A stretch of 64,000 nucleotides of DNA from Flavobacteriales bacterium UBA7612 (GCA_002484335.1 DLJQ01000006.1:52831-116830); one strand, 5' to 3'; shown: positions 1-9,433, numbered from the stretch's first letter. Notes: generated by a model not told the origin, from the letters alone. A program made the numbers and translations.

Positions 1-647
1 GTCAGTTTGGTTACGAATTAGAAATTGGTGATAGAAAAACAACAATTAATTCTATGAATAAATTGTTGGCAGATGTAAAAGGAAAACCAGAAGAAAATAT
101 GGTTGAAACCTTGGCTATGCGAACAATGGCAAAAGCAAAATATACGACAGAAAATATAGGACATTACGGTTTAGCATTTGATTATTATACGCATTTTACA
201 TCGCCAATTCGTAGATATCCAGATATGATTGCGCACCGTTTACTACAAGATTATTTAGATGGTAAAAAATCACCAGCTGCAGCTGTTTATGAAGATAAAG
301 CTAAACACTGTTCTTCTAGAGAAAAAATTGCGGCAGAAGCAGAAAGAGAATCAATAAAATATATGCAAGTAAAATACATGCAACAATTTGTTGGGCAAAC
401 ATTTGATGCATTTATAACAGGTGTACAAGATTATGGAATTTTTGTTGAAATACCAGAAACAAGATGCGAAGGGTTAATAAGATCTAGAGCTATGAAAGGG
501 GATTATTTTGTTTATGATGAAAAAAATCATGCCCTAATAGGTAAGCAAACAAAAATAAAATATCAGCTTGGAAGCCCGGTAAAAATCAAAGTTTTGAGTG
601 CTGACTTAATTAAGAAGCAATTAGATTTTGAGCTAGTTAATGCTTAG
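1..647 (+). CDS. rnr: Ribonuclease R, C-terminal part (5' end outside window)
   Basis: This is the C-terminal third of an RNase II/R-family 3'-5' exoribonuclease, which degrades structured RNA processively in the cytoplasm. The frame is open from base 3, so the gene starts before the window. The end of the RNB catalytic domain is visible, including the family signature FTSPIRRYPD and the following helix with MIAHRLLQDYL. An S1 RNA-binding domain follows (FVGQTFDAFITGVQDYGIFVEI onwards, to the C-terminus). The protein ends without the long basic tail of enterobacterial RNase R. A LysE-type exporter gene follows after 41 bases on the same strand and may be co-transcribed. Confidence 0.93.
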   Translation, partial: QFGYELEIGDRKTTINSMNKLLADVKGKPEENMVETLAMRTMAKAKYTTENIGHYGLAFDYYTHFTSPIRRYPDMIAHRLLQDYLDGKKSPAAAVYEDKAKHCSSREKIAAEAERESIKYMQVKYMQQFVGQTFDAFITGVQDYGIFVEIPETRCEGLIRSRAMKGDYFVYDEKNHALIGKQTKIKYQLGSPVKIKVLSADLIKKQLDFELVNA

Positions 648-688
648 TTTTCATTATTTAAGCTTATCTTGCAAGCCTTAATTTAGTT

Positions 689-1372
689 ATGGAAATAATT
701 TTTTCAGCCATACTGATAGGTTTTTTATTAAGTACAATTCTTATTGGACCTGTTTTTTTCTTATTGATAGAAACAAGTTTACGTAGGAGTTGGAAGACCG
801 CTGTAGTATTAGATTTAGGAGTAATAGCTGCGGATATTTTATGTATTTCGGCAGCATATTTTGGAAGTAAAGATTTTACTGGTTATATAACCAATCATCC
901 CAAGTTTTATAGGATATATATAATAGGAGGATTTTTTGTTCTCATTTATGGGATTTTTATGTATTTCTCTAAACCAAAATTACATATAGAAGGAGAAGTT
1001 GATTGCGGGAATAATAATTACGTAAGAACATTTTTCAATGGATTTATAATGAATTTATTGAATGTTGGTGTTATCGTTTTTTGGTTTGTAATTGTTTCTT
1101 CAGTATCAATACAGTATCCTAATGCATGTGATTTTATGTTATATATGGGAATTGTTTTATTAACCTATTTTACAATTGATTTAGGTAAAATATTTTTAGC
1201 CGGAAAATTACAGAAACGTTTTACAGATCAAAAAGTATTTTTAGTAAGGAAAGGAGTTGGAATTTGTCTTTTAATTTTTGGAGTAATTATTATTCTAAAA
1301 GGTTTTGGCTTCTTTAAAGAAATTGATCAAAAAATTGAACATCAGTTGATGAATCAAGAACAAATAAAATAA
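689..1372 (+). CDS. LysE/RhtB-family amino-acid exporter
   Basis: A 227-residue inner-membrane protein with about six hydrophobic segments. The N-terminus, with a glycine/proline-containing first helix (LIGPVFFLLIETSLRRSW) and an acidic-flanked second helix, is typical of the LysE/RhtB exporter superfamily, which expels amino acids or related metabolites using the proton gradient. The length fits the family (about 200-230). It lies 41 bases after rnr, so it may share that transcript. A strong hairpin at 1425-1464 would end transcription after it. The substrate cannot be read from the sequence. Confidence 0.82.
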   Translation: MEIIFSAILIGFLLSTILIGPVFFLLIETSLRRSWKTAVVLDLGVIAADILCISAAYFGSKDFTGYITNHPKFYRIYIIGGFFVLIYGIFMYFSKPKLHIEGEVDCGNNNYVRTFFNGFIMNLLNVGVIVFWFVIVSSVSIQYPNACDFMLYMGIVLLTYFTIDLGKIFLAGKLQKRFTDQKVFLVRKGVGICLLIFGVIIILKGFGFFKEIDQKIEHQLMNQEQIK

Positions 1373-1424
1373 AAATAGATTCTGAATAGAATCCGAGAAA
1401 ATAATGTTAATCACAAACATGATT

Positions 1425-1464
1425 ATACAGAAAAAGCAATCTATTTAGGTTGCTTTTTCTGTAT
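1425..1464 (+). terminator. Hairpin terminator after the LysE-type gene
   Basis: A perfect 15-bp stem (1425-1439 with 1450-1464) closes a 10-base loop. The right arm contains a run of five T. It lies 52 bases after the exporter stop codon. Confidence 0.75.
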
Positions 1465-1490
1465 ACTTTGGAAAATGACCTCGTGATAAA

Positions 1491-1508
1491 ACAACATGAT
1501 CATGTTGT
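1491..1508. promoter_or_regulatory. Perfect 18-bp palindrome, possible operator
   Basis: ACAACATGATCATGTTGT is a perfect inverted repeat with no spacer, followed by GATTTTTT. The lack of a loop makes a hairpin terminator unlikely and a dimer-binding site plausible. It lies 68 bases before the start of the secreted HExxH protein gene. Its role is inferred only from symmetry and position. Confidence 0.35.
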
Positions 1509-1576
1509 GATTTTTTATAAAAAATAAATTATAACTATATTGGTTCTAATTTTAAGAAAGATAGAACATAAGTTGA

Positions 1577-2698
1577 ATGAAATTTTTATATATTTTTTTA
1601 TTATTCAGTAATTTTACTTTTTCACAAACTACTAGTATTCAATATACATATGATTATTTGGATGGAAATACAAAACCTATTTATAGTTTTTGGAAAAAAT
1701 ATGTAGAATTAAGAGCTAATAATAATTTGAGCTATAAAAATATGTGGGAGAATGGAAATGAAGATTTATTGATTAGTCTTTCAGGATATTCTCCTAATTT
1801 TTTTGAAATGTATACTAATAATAAATTATTATATATAAAGCCAATAATTGATAATAAATATGAAATAGCATCAATGTTTTATTGGATTCAGGACGAAGTA
1901 AATGTAAACCTTATTTCTATTGTTAAATATATTGTAGTATATAAAAATGGAGAATATAAATTAGAAAATTTTTTAGAAAATTCAACTCAAAATTGGAATA
2001 AAAAGAATGTAGGTTTAATCAATTATTTTTATCCAAAAGATTATAAGTTTAGTATTAAAGAAGCAAAAAAAGCAAATAAATTTATATATCGCCTTAATCA
2101 ATTATTTGATTTAAATAATGAAAAAATAGATTATTATATTGCAGAAAATTGTGATAAACAAACAGAAATAATAGGGCTTGATTATATTGCTACTAAAGGA
2201 TTAATGAAAGAATGTGGATATTTTGATAAAAATAAAAATATCCTCTTGTCAACATATTATGCTGGGGAGTTTTATAAACATGAATTAATCCATTTAATAA
2301 ATAAGAAATATATAAATTCTCATTATTTATTCTTAACAGGATTAAGTGTTTATAATAATTCACCTAAGGCTAGTTTAGGTAAATCAACTAAGGAAGTATT
2401 TAAAGAATTTAATAAGTTTATCTATGAAAAACCTGATTTAAAATTATCTTTTACGCAAGATTTCCCTAAAATAAATAATATAGGAACAGAATATATTATA
2501 TCAGCTATATTAGTTGATGAAGTTTTAGAAAGAGGAGGATTAGAGTTATTAAAAGAAGCTATGAATACTATTAATTCTGATGATCAGTTAAATGATTTTG
2601 TTGAAAATGTATTAAATATAAAAGATCAGAATGAATTTATTAGGAAAACTAGTTTAAAATTTGAAAAAGACAATTTTAAATTTAAAATAGATTTATGA
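1577..2698 (+). CDS. Secreted protein with HExxH zinc-peptidase-like motif
   Basis: A 373-residue protein starting with a clear signal peptide (MKFLYIFLLFSNFTFSQ), so it is exported. I do not recognise the family. The middle holds YKHELIHLINKKY, an HExxH motif (around residues 235-240) within a predicted helix, as in gluzincin-type metallopeptidases. A downstream segment, TEYIISAILVDEVLERGG, has acidic residues that could supply the third zinc ligand, but this is inference. The remainder is rich in Asn, Lys and Tyr. The gene is monocistronic: a terminator and palindrome lie upstream, and it converges with the DUF2752 gene only 8 bases downstream. No exact -7 box was seen. Confidence 0.6.
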   Translation: MKFLYIFLLFSNFTFSQTTSIQYTYDYLDGNTKPIYSFWKKYVELRANNNLSYKNMWENGNEDLLISLSGYSPNFFEMYTNNKLLYIKPIIDNKYEIASMFYWIQDEVNVNLISIVKYIVVYKNGEYKLENFLENSTQNWNKKNVGLINYFYPKDYKFSIKEAKKANKFIYRLNQLFDLNNEKIDYYIAENCDKQTEIIGLDYIATKGLMKECGYFDKNKNILLSTYYAGEFYKHELIHLINKKYINSHYLFLTGLSVYNNSPKASLGKSTKEVFKEFNKFIYEKPDLKLSFTQDFPKINNIGTEYIISAILVDEVLERGGLELLKEAMNTINSDDQLNDFVENVLNIKDQNEFIRKTSLKFEKDNFKFKIDL

Positions 2699-2706
2699 AT
2701 ATCTAT

Positions 2707-3114
2707 TTAATAAACTGGAGCTAAATAAGTAAAAGGAACAAAAGGAATATTTCTTAGAATTGAGTAAATGACTAGAAAAATTAAAAAATTTCTAGTTGTT
2801 CTTGAAGAAAAACTTAATTTCTGAGAAAATGGTTCTTTAAGAAATAGATTTCCAATCATGCTATAATATCCAATAATAGCAAAATATAATACAATAGGCA
2901 ATATAATATTATATCGCAAAGATTCTAGAATATGTCCGTGTAACAATAATGAAAAAGCTCTTTGTCCACCACAACCAGGACACCATAAACCTGTTACAGA
3001 ATGAAAAATACATTGTATAGGAAATGAATTTTGATTACCATAGAAATTCAAAAATACTATACCACCCAAAATAGGTAATAAAGTTGCAAGACTATAAATC
3101 AAAATTCGTTTCAT
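2707..3114 (-). CDS. DUF2752 family membrane protein
   Basis: A 135-residue membrane protein with three hydrophobic segments. The signature is FHSVTGLWCPGCGGQRAF, the Cys-Pro-x-Cys-Gly-Gly-x-Arg motif of DUF2752, placed between the first and second membrane helices. The family is common in Bacteroidota and has no established function; the paired cysteines suggest redox or metal binding, which is inference. It starts 11 bases after radA on the same strand, so the two form an operon. The 3' end converges with the HExxH gene with only 8 bases between stops. Confidence 0.8.
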   Translation of the reverse strand: MKRILIYSLATLLPILGGIVFLNFYGNQNSFPIQCIFHSVTGLWCPGCGGQRAFSLLLHGHILESLRYNIILPIVLYFAIIGYYSMIGNLFLKEPFSQKLSFSSRTTRNFLIFLVIYSILRNIPFVPFTYLAPVY

Positions 3115-3125
3115 AATTTATATTT

Positions 3126-4490
3126 TTATTGAAAAAGCATACGATAAATATCTTCTACTTTTGATATACGAACAATTCTGATTCCGTAATCTGTATCTTT
3201 TATTTTATTGTATTTAGAGACAAAAATAACATCAAAACCGAGCTTTTCTGCTTCAGTAATTCGTTGTTCTACACGATTTACAGCACGAATTTCTCCACTA
3301 AGACCAACTTCACCAGCAAAGCAACAATTATCTGGTACCGCAGAATCTTCGCTAGAAGAAAGAATGGCTGCGATGACAGCTAAATCTATGGCAGGATCAT
3401 CAACACGAATTCCACCAGTAATGTTTAGGAAAACATCTTTCATATTCAAACGGAAACCTGCACGTTTTTCTAAAACAGCCAAAAGCATATTTAGTCGTTT
3501 AGCATCAAACCCTGTAGCTGTACGTTGTGGAGTTCCATAAACAGCTGTAGAAACCAAGGCTTGTATTTCTATCAACATAGGACGAACACCTTCTAAAGTT
3601 GCAGCAATAGCATTTCCACTAAGTAATTCATCTTTTTTAGTAATCAATACTTCCGATGGATTAGTAACTTCTCGTAATCCAGCTCCTTGCATTTCGTAAA
3701 TACCAATTTCTGCTGTAGATCCGAAACGATTTTTATTAGCACGTAAAATTCTATAAATATGGTTTCTATCTCCTTCAAATTGTAAAACAACATCAACCAT
3801 ATGTTCCAAAATTTTAGGACCAGCAATTACACCTTCTTTAGTAATATGTCCAATTAATATAATAGGTGTATTGGTTTCTTTAGCATATTGTATCAGCTCA
3901 AAAGTAGTTTCTCTAATCTGAGAAATACTTCCTGGAGAAGATTCAACATACGATGTTTGTAATGTTTGTACAGAATCAACAACAATTAATTGAGGTTGGA
4001 TTTCCTTAGCATGAGCAAATATTTTTTGTGTATTTGTTTCTGGTAATACAAAACATTGATCAGATTCTATTCCAATACGCTCTGCTCTTAGTTTTACTTG
4101 CGAAACAGATTCTTCACCAGAAACATATAATATTTTGATGGTATCTAATTTTAAAGCAACCTGAAGCATTAATGTAGATTTTCCTACACCAGGCTCTCCT
4201 CCTACCAAAATAACAGAACCAGGAACAATACCGCCTCCTAAAACACGATCTAATTCTTGATTTTTTGTTGAGATTCTTGTTTCTCCAAGTGGATTTACTT
4301 CACGGATATTTAATGCGAAATTTTTCTCTTTTTTATCAGATTTATCTTTCCAAGATTTTTTTTCTTCGCCTTTATCTACTATTTCTTCTACAATGGTATT
4401 CCATTCTCCACAACTTTTACATTGTCCCATCCATTGAGAAGTTTGTGTTCCACAGTTCTGACAGAAATAGGTTGTTTTTGTTTTAGCCAT
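3126..4490 (-). CDS. radA: DNA repair protein RadA
   Basis: A 454-residue RadA (Sms), a hexameric RecA-like helicase that extends recombination intermediates and supports branch migration. The domain order is complete. An N-terminal C4 zinc finger (CQNCGTQTSQWMGQCKSCG) comes first, then a RecA-type ATPase with Walker A GGEPGVGKST near residue 95, then the diagnostic KNRFG motif near residue 254 and a Lon-protease-like C-terminal domain. The length matches the family. A -7 box (TATTTTTG on this strand) lies about 20 bases upstream. The DUF2752 gene follows 11 bases downstream as the second gene of the operon. Confidence 0.97.
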   Translation of the reverse strand: MAKTKTTYFCQNCGTQTSQWMGQCKSCGEWNTIVEEIVDKGEEKKSWKDKSDKKEKNFALNIREVNPLGETRISTKNQELDRVLGGGIVPGSVILVGGEPGVGKSTLMLQVALKLDTIKILYVSGEESVSQVKLRAERIGIESDQCFVLPETNTQKIFAHAKEIQPQLIVVDSVQTLQTSYVESSPGSISQIRETTFELIQYAKETNTPIILIGHITKEGVIAGPKILEHMVDVVLQFEGDRNHIYRILRANKNRFGSTAEIGIYEMQGAGLREVTNPSEVLITKKDELLSGNAIAATLEGVRPMLIEIQALVSTAVYGTPQRTATGFDAKRLNMLLAVLEKRAGFRLNMKDVFLNITGGIRVDDPAIDLAVIAAILSSSEDSAVPDNCCFAGEVGLSGEIRAVNRVEQRITEAEKLGFDVIFVSKYNKIKDTDYGIRIVRISKVEDIYRMLFQ

Positions 4491-4509
4491 TGTATGTTAT
4501 TTTATTACA

Positions 4510-4517
4510 CAAAAATA
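4510..4517 (-). promoter_or_regulatory. -7 box of the radA promoter
   Basis: TATTTTTG on the minus strand matches the Bacteroidetes -7 consensus TAnnTTTG and lies 20 bases upstream of the radA ATG. No clear -33 TTG was assigned. Confidence 0.55.
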
Positions 4518-4735
4518 AGTTTTTACAACGACAAGATATGTTGTTATAAAAAGAATTATACATTAGTATTAATAAAGTGTGATTTTTTTAGATTTCTTAT
4601 TATCTTCATTTATTCCTAAAAAAATATCTAAACCATGTATGAATATTTTTATTAAACTATGGTTTATAGTAAATTAAGTATAAATATTCTACATTTGGTT
4701 TTTAATAAATATTACAATTATAATAATTTAGAATA

Positions 4736-5302
4736 ATGAATGAATTTCCAAAAGAAGAATTTTTAACTGATTTTTTAAGAAAAAAGATTGTTCAAGAAGA
4801 ACAATTTAATCAGTGGTTACGAATTCTGTTTTATCTAAACAATGAACTTACTAAAAAATGGGATTTTGTCTATCAGGATATGTTTTATATTAAATTTTAT
4901 GAGGTTATGACAGAAGGATTTTCATATGCAAATAAAGTTTTTGAAGATTTAAAAAAAGGTGAGAATCAAAATAAATTAGAATTTTATGAAGAACTAATAA
5001 AAGGATTAACAATAATGAAATCAGAATTACAAGAGGATGAATATAATTATATAGAATATAGGAGACATAATATCTGTCATATTTTTCAAAATGGTTATGA
5101 ATATATACAAGATAATTTAAAAATAAAAAAAGAAATAAAGGGTAAAGATTTACAAAAAATTAAAAATGAATTTGAAAAAATAATTGATAAATATGGAAGT
5201 GATAAAAATTTTGATATTTTCTTGAACAAGAAACTTCAACCTAATTTAACACAATTGTATACTAAACTAATAGGTATACACAACAAACAATATAATCTTT
5301 AA
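4736..5302 (+). CDS. Uncharacterised 188-residue cytoplasmic protein
   Basis: I do not recognise this protein. It has no signal peptide and no membrane helix, and it is strongly charged (Lys/Glu-rich) and probably all helical. The C-terminal part (KIKKEIKGKDLQKIKNEFEK region) looks like a coiled-coil helix. Base composition is very AT-rich, like other orphan genes in the window. It stands alone between the radA promoter region and dipeptidyl-peptidase IV, with about 245 bases on the left and 264 on the right. The codon structure is continuous and the ATG plausible, so it is probably a real gene of accessory type. Confidence 0.5.
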   Translation: MNEFPKEEFLTDFLRKKIVQEEQFNQWLRILFYLNNELTKKWDFVYQDMFYIKFYEVMTEGFSYANKVFEDLKKGENQNKLEFYEELIKGLTIMKSELQEDEYNYIEYRRHNICHIFQNGYEYIQDNLKIKKEIKGKDLQKIKNEFEKIIDKYGSDKNFDIFLNKKLQPNLTQLYTKLIGIHNKQYNL

Positions 5303-5566
5303 AAGTTAGTATAATAGCTATAACATTATAATTGATATAATGAATAACTAAATTTTCTTATTTTCACCTCAAACATCTCCAATCATATCAAACAAGAATA
5401 GCTAATTAACAACAAAATTCTATCAAGATATAAATATTGATAAATAAGACATATTAATTATGTAAAAATCTTAATAATTTATAAATCACCCTATAAAAAT
5501 ATAGCCCCAACTATTCTTTTCATTATATTTGATTGATAGAATATACACATGTTATAGGACACAATT

Positions 5567-7729
5567 ATGAGAAAAATAATTTTTAGTTTAGCTGTATTTG
5601 CAGTTAGTATATGCTCTTTGGCACAACAAATTACAATAGAAGGTATTTATGGAGGTAAGTATAGAGAGAATTCTTTGTATGGAGTAAACTCTTTGAATGA
5701 TGGAGAAAACTATACTGTTCTTACTCGTGATGGACTTGTAAAACGCTCGTACGAATCTACATTAATAAAGAATCATCAAGTAGCAGATAATATTTTAGTT
5801 GCTGGTACTTTCGAAGGATATGAATTTAGTGCAGATGAACGTTATGTATTACTACAAACAGAATCTAACTCTATATATCGTCATTCATTTACAGCAAAAT
5901 ATGAAGTGTATGATACGCAAACTAAATCTAGTACAACTCTTTTTGATGGAAAACCTATTCAAGAGCCATTATTTTCTCCAGATGCTTCAAAAGTAGCATT
6001 TGCTTTCGAAAACAACTTATACATCCAAGATCTTAAAACGAATAAGATAACTCAAGTAACCAAAGATGGTGAAAAAAATAACATCATCAATGGTATTAAT
6101 GATTGGGTGTATGAAGAAGAATTTGGTTTCGTAAGAAATTTTGATTGGAATGCAGATGGAACTTCATTAGCTTTTGTTCGCTTCGATGAATCGAAAGTAA
6201 AAGAAATTAACCTTCCTATTTATTATCATAACTTATATCCAAAAGAATTACGTTACAAATATCCAAAAGCAGGTCAAGATAATTCTCTTGTAACATTACA
6301 TGTTTTTGATACAAAAAATAATGCTACAACAAATGTAGATTTATCTTCTGTTCAGAATTATTATATCCCAAAAATTAAATTCTCTAAAAAATCGAACTTA
6401 TTAACAGTTGTAACTTCTAATCGTCATCAAAATAATGTTGATGTATCTTTTTATGATTTAAGTTCAAAAAAAGTGAATAAGCTTTTTACAGAAACAAATA
6501 AAGCTTGGATAGAAACTGATGCTTTGACATTAGAATTTTTACCAGATAATACATTTTTATGGACTTCAGAGCGTGATGGAAACAACCATATCTATCATTA
6601 TGCAGACAATGGTAAATTAATTAATCAAGTAACAAAAGGAGATTGGGAAGTCACAAGTTATTATGGTTACAATCCTGCAAACAAAACTGTTTATTACCAA
6701 TCAAATGCCAATAATGGAAAACGTATTTCTACTGAAAGACAAATTTTTGGAATCCATTTAGATGGAAAGAAAAATACAATGTTAACAAAGAATAACGGTA
6801 CAAATTCAGCGGCATTCAGTAAAAATTATACTTATTTTATCAATACTTTTTCATCAATCAATACACCAAGAACAACTAGTTTGGTTAACTCAAAATCAGG
6901 AAAAGATTTAGGGGTTATTGTAGAAAATAGTCAAGTAAAAGATAAATTAACAATAGACAATGTAGGAACAAAAGAATTATTTGTTCTAAAAACGGCTGAA
7001 GGTAATGAGTTGAATGCTTACGTTATAAAACCAAAGAATTTTGATCCAAACAAAAAATATCCGGTTTTAATGTATCAATACTCTGGTCCAGGATCTCAAA
7101 CTGTAAGTAACTCTTATTTTAATACCAATGATTATTGGCACTTAATGTTAGCACAAGAAGGATATTTAGTTTTCTGTGTAGACGGACGAGGAACAGGATT
7201 TAAAGGAGAAGCATTCAAAAAACAAACATATTTACAATTAGGTAAATACGAAGTAGAAGACCAAATAGCTGCAGCAAAAGAACTTGGTAAATTACCTTAC
7301 GTAGATAGTGCTCGTATCGGAATTTGGGGTTGGTCTTTTGGTGGCTTCATGGCTTCTAACGTATTGTTCAAAGGAAACGATGTTTTCAAAACTGCAATCG
7401 CTGTTGCTCCTGTAACCAATTGGAGATATTATGATTCTGTTTATACAGAACGTTTCATGAGAACGCCGGAAGAAAACGCATCTGGTTATGACGATAATTC
7501 ACCAATCAATTATGTTGATAACTTAAAAGGAAACTTTTTGTTAATTCATGGTTCTGCTGATGATAATGTTCATCCACAAAATACATTCGAATTGTCAGAA
7601 GCATTAGTTCAAGCCAATAAAGATTTTGATATGGCAATTTACACCGATAAAGATCATGGTATTTATGGTGGAAAAACTAGAATTCAGTTATTCCGTAAAA
7701 TGACAAATTACATCAAAAAGAATTTATAA
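5567..7729 (+). CDS. Dipeptidyl-peptidase IV (S9B family), exported
   Basis: A 720-residue serine peptidase that removes X-Pro or X-Ala dipeptides from peptide N-termini, typical of periplasmic peptide use in Flavobacteriales. A signal peptide (MRKIIFSLAVFAVSICSLAQ) is followed by an eight-bladed propeller domain. The propeller contains the substrate-clamping double glutamate DWVYEEEFGF near residue 186. The C-terminal alpha/beta-hydrolase has the nucleophile motif GWSFGG near residue 590, the aspartate in GSADDNVH near 667 and the histidine in DKDHGIYGG near 698. All catalytic elements are present and the length is normal. It is monocistronic and ends at repeat copy R1 and a bidirectional terminator shared with gltX. 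Confidence 0.95.
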   Translation: MRKIIFSLAVFAVSICSLAQQITIEGIYGGKYRENSLYGVNSLNDGENYTVLTRDGLVKRSYESTLIKNHQVADNILVAGTFEGYEFSADERYVLLQTESNSIYRHSFTAKYEVYDTQTKSSTTLFDGKPIQEPLFSPDASKVAFAFENNLYIQDLKTNKITQVTKDGEKNNIINGINDWVYEEEFGFVRNFDWNADGTSLAFVRFDESKVKEINLPIYYHNLYPKELRYKYPKAGQDNSLVTLHVFDTKNNATTNVDLSSVQNYYIPKIKFSKKSNLLTVVTSNRHQNNVDVSFYDLSSKKVNKLFTETNKAWIETDALTLEFLPDNTFLWTSERDGNNHIYHYADNGKLINQVTKGDWEVTSYYGYNPANKTVYYQSNANNGKRISTERQIFGIHLDGKKNTMLTKNNGTNSAAFSKNYTYFINTFSSINTPRTTSLVNSKSGKDLGVIVENSQVKDKLTIDNVGTKELFVLKTAEGNELNAYVIKPKNFDPNKKYPVLMYQYSGPGSQTVSNSYFNTNDYWHLMLAQEGYLVFCVDGRGTGFKGEAFKKQTYLQLGKYEVEDQIAAAKELGKLPYVDSARIGIWGWSFGGFMASNVLFKGNDVFKTAIAVAPVTNWRYYDSVYTERFMRTPEENASGYDDNSPINYVDNLKGNFLLIHGSADDNVHPQNTFELSEALVQANKDFDMAIYTDKDHGIYGGKTRIQLFRKMTNYIKKNL

Positions 7730-7750
7730 TACCAAGTTATTAAATTTTAG

Positions 7751-7832
7751 TTGGGCGTTCCCTTCGGGCGGGCTTTCCGTTGCAATCTTTTTCTGAGGAA
7801 AAAGGATTTTCACTGCAATCCCTAACGCAAAA
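7751..7832 (+). repeat. Dispersed palindromic element, copy R1
   Basis: This copy has the 5' block GGGCGTTCCCTTCGGGCGGG, then CTTTCCGTTGCAATCTTTTT, a short core, and the 3' block AAAAAGGATTTTCACTGCAA followed by TCCCTAACGCAA. The inner parts of the blocks are complementary (AATCTTTTT with AAAAAGGATT), so the element can fold. It is far richer in GC than its surroundings and lies between dipeptidyl-peptidase IV and the shared terminator. Five related copies are in this window. Confidence 0.8.
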
Positions 7833-7850
7833 TCTAGTAATTATTAAAAT

Positions 7851-7883
7851 AAAAAAACCGTAATCTCTGATTACGGTTTTTTT
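7851..7883. terminator. Bidirectional terminator between dipeptidyl-peptidase IV and gltX
   Basis: A perfect 15-bp stem (7851-7865 with 7869-7883) with a 3-base loop has an A-run on the left and a T-run on the right. It can terminate the two converging genes. Confidence 0.88.
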
Positions 7884-7900
7884 AGTATCTATGAATTATT

Positions 7901-9409
7901 TTAGCCTAAAACCTCAATAATTTTATTTATTCTTGCTATTGTTTCTTCTTTACCCAAAGTAGCCATAATTACAGGAACATCAGGACCTTGTAATGCACCA
8001 ACTAAACTTAATCGTAAAGGCATTCCAATTTTTCCGAAACCTATTTCTTGTACCGTTACAAAATTAGCCATAGCATCATGCAAAGTATCTGCATCAAATT
8101 CAGATGAATTTAATACATCAATAAAACTTGTCAAAATAACTTTTGAATCATCTTTCCAAGCTTTTTTAGCAGCTTTTTCATCATAAGAAGAAGGAGCTAT
8201 ATAAAAGAACTGTCCTTGTGTATAAATATCTTTCACAAAATTAGCTCGCTCTTTCAATAATTCGATTACTTTTTTATCCAAGTTTACATTTGCTTCAATT
8301 CCATTTTCTTTTAAAACTTCCTCAAAAGCAGGCAATAATTCTTCAACAGTTTTTTGTTGTAAATATTGGTGATTAAACCAAACAGCTTTTTCTGGAGAAA
8401 AACGAGCTCCCGACTTAGAAACTTTTTCTAAACTAAATGCTGCAGTTAATTCTTCTAAAGAAAAAATCTCTTGGTCTGTTCCAGGATTCCAACCTAATAA
8501 AGCTAACATATTAAGTACAGCATCAGGGAAATATCCTTCTTGTTTATATCCTTTTGCTATACCTTCTTCGGTTTCCCATTCCATTGGGAAAACAGGGAAT
8601 CCATGTTTATCACCATCACGTTTACTTAATTTTCCTTTACCTTCTGGTTTCAAAATCAAAGGTAAATGAGCAAAGCGAGGAGCTTCCCATCCAAAAGCAT
8701 CATAAAGCAATTCATGTAATGCCATAGAAGGTAACCATTCTTCACCACGAATAACGTGAGAAATTCCCATTAAATGATCATCCACAATATTAGCTAAATG
8801 ATAAGTTGGCATTCCATCTGATTTAAATAAAACTTTATCATCTAAAGTAGAAGCATCGATAGAAATTTTACCACGAATCATATCATCTAATAAAACCGTA
8901 CGCTCGTCATCAATTTTGAAACGAACGACAAAAGGAGTATTATTATCTAATAATTCTTTTGTTTCCTCATTTGTTAAAGAAAGAGAATTTTTAAGTTTAT
9001 TTCTTGTAGACCAATTGTAGATAAAAGTTTCTTTGTTAGCTTCTGCATTTGCTCTAGCTTCATCCAATTCTTCAGCAGTATCAAAAGCATAATATGCTTT
9101 TCCATTTTCTATTAATTGGTCAACATATTGCTTATACATTTCTTTACGTTCAGATTGGCGGTAAGGACCTAATTCTCCTCCAAAACCAACACCTTCATCA
9201 GGTATTAAACCTAACCATTGTAAAGAATCTATAATATATTGTTCAGCTCCTTCCACGTAACGTGTTTGGTCTGTATCTTCTATTCTTAATAAGAATTTTC
9301 CGTTGTGGTGTTTTGCGAAAAGATAATTGTATAACGCTGTACGAACTCCTCCTATGTGTAATGCACCAGTTGGACTAGGCGCAAATCTTACACGAACTTC
9401 TTTTGCCAT
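7901..9409 (-). CDS. gltX: Glutamate--tRNA ligase
   Basis: A 502-residue class I aminoacyl-tRNA synthetase that charges tRNA-Glu in the cytoplasm. The HIGH-type motif is HIGG at residues 18-21 after FAPSPTGAL, and the KMSKS-type motif is KLSKRDG near residue 260. The RGEEWLPS segment before it is typical of GluRS. The C-terminal anticodon-binding region is present and the length is standard. The gene is read alone, with a -7 box at 9426-9433 and the shared terminator downstream. Confidence 0.97.
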   Translation of the reverse strand: MAKEVRVRFAPSPTGALHIGGVRTALYNYLFAKHHNGKFLLRIEDTDQTRYVEGAEQYIIDSLQWLGLIPDEGVGFGGELGPYRQSERKEMYKQYVDQLIENGKAYYAFDTAEELDEARANAEANKETFIYNWSTRNKLKNSLSLTNEETKELLDNNTPFVVRFKIDDERTVLLDDMIRGKISIDASTLDDKVLFKSDGMPTYHLANIVDDHLMGISHVIRGEEWLPSMALHELLYDAFGWEAPRFAHLPLILKPEGKGKLSKRDGDKHGFPVFPMEWETEEGIAKGYKQEGYFPDAVLNMLALLGWNPGTDQEIFSLEELTAAFSLEKVSKSGARFSPEKAVWFNHQYLQQKTVEELLPAFEEVLKENGIEANVNLDKKVIELLKERANFVKDIYTQGQFFYIAPSSYDEKAAKKAWKDDSKVILTSFIDVLNSSEFDADTLHDAMANFVTVQEIGFGKIGMPLRLSLVGALQGPDVPVIMATLGKEETIARINKIIEVLG

Positions 9410-9425
9410 TGTATGTAATTTTTTG

Positions 9426-9433
9426 CAAATTTA
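9426..9433 (-). promoter_or_regulatory. -7 box of the gltX promoter
   Basis: TAAATTTG on the minus strand matches TAnnTTTG and lies 17 bases before the gltX ATG, implying a very short leader. Confidence 0.5.

Noticed and set aside
3208..3540. Open frame on the plus strand opposite radA
   Set aside because: It is a shadow of the well-conserved radA coding sequence, with no homology-like features of its own.
7751..7832. Considered as a tRNA or structured riboswitch because of GC-rich arms
   Set aside because: It has no cloverleaf or T-loop motif and the same blocks recur at five other intergenic sites, which fits a dispersed element.
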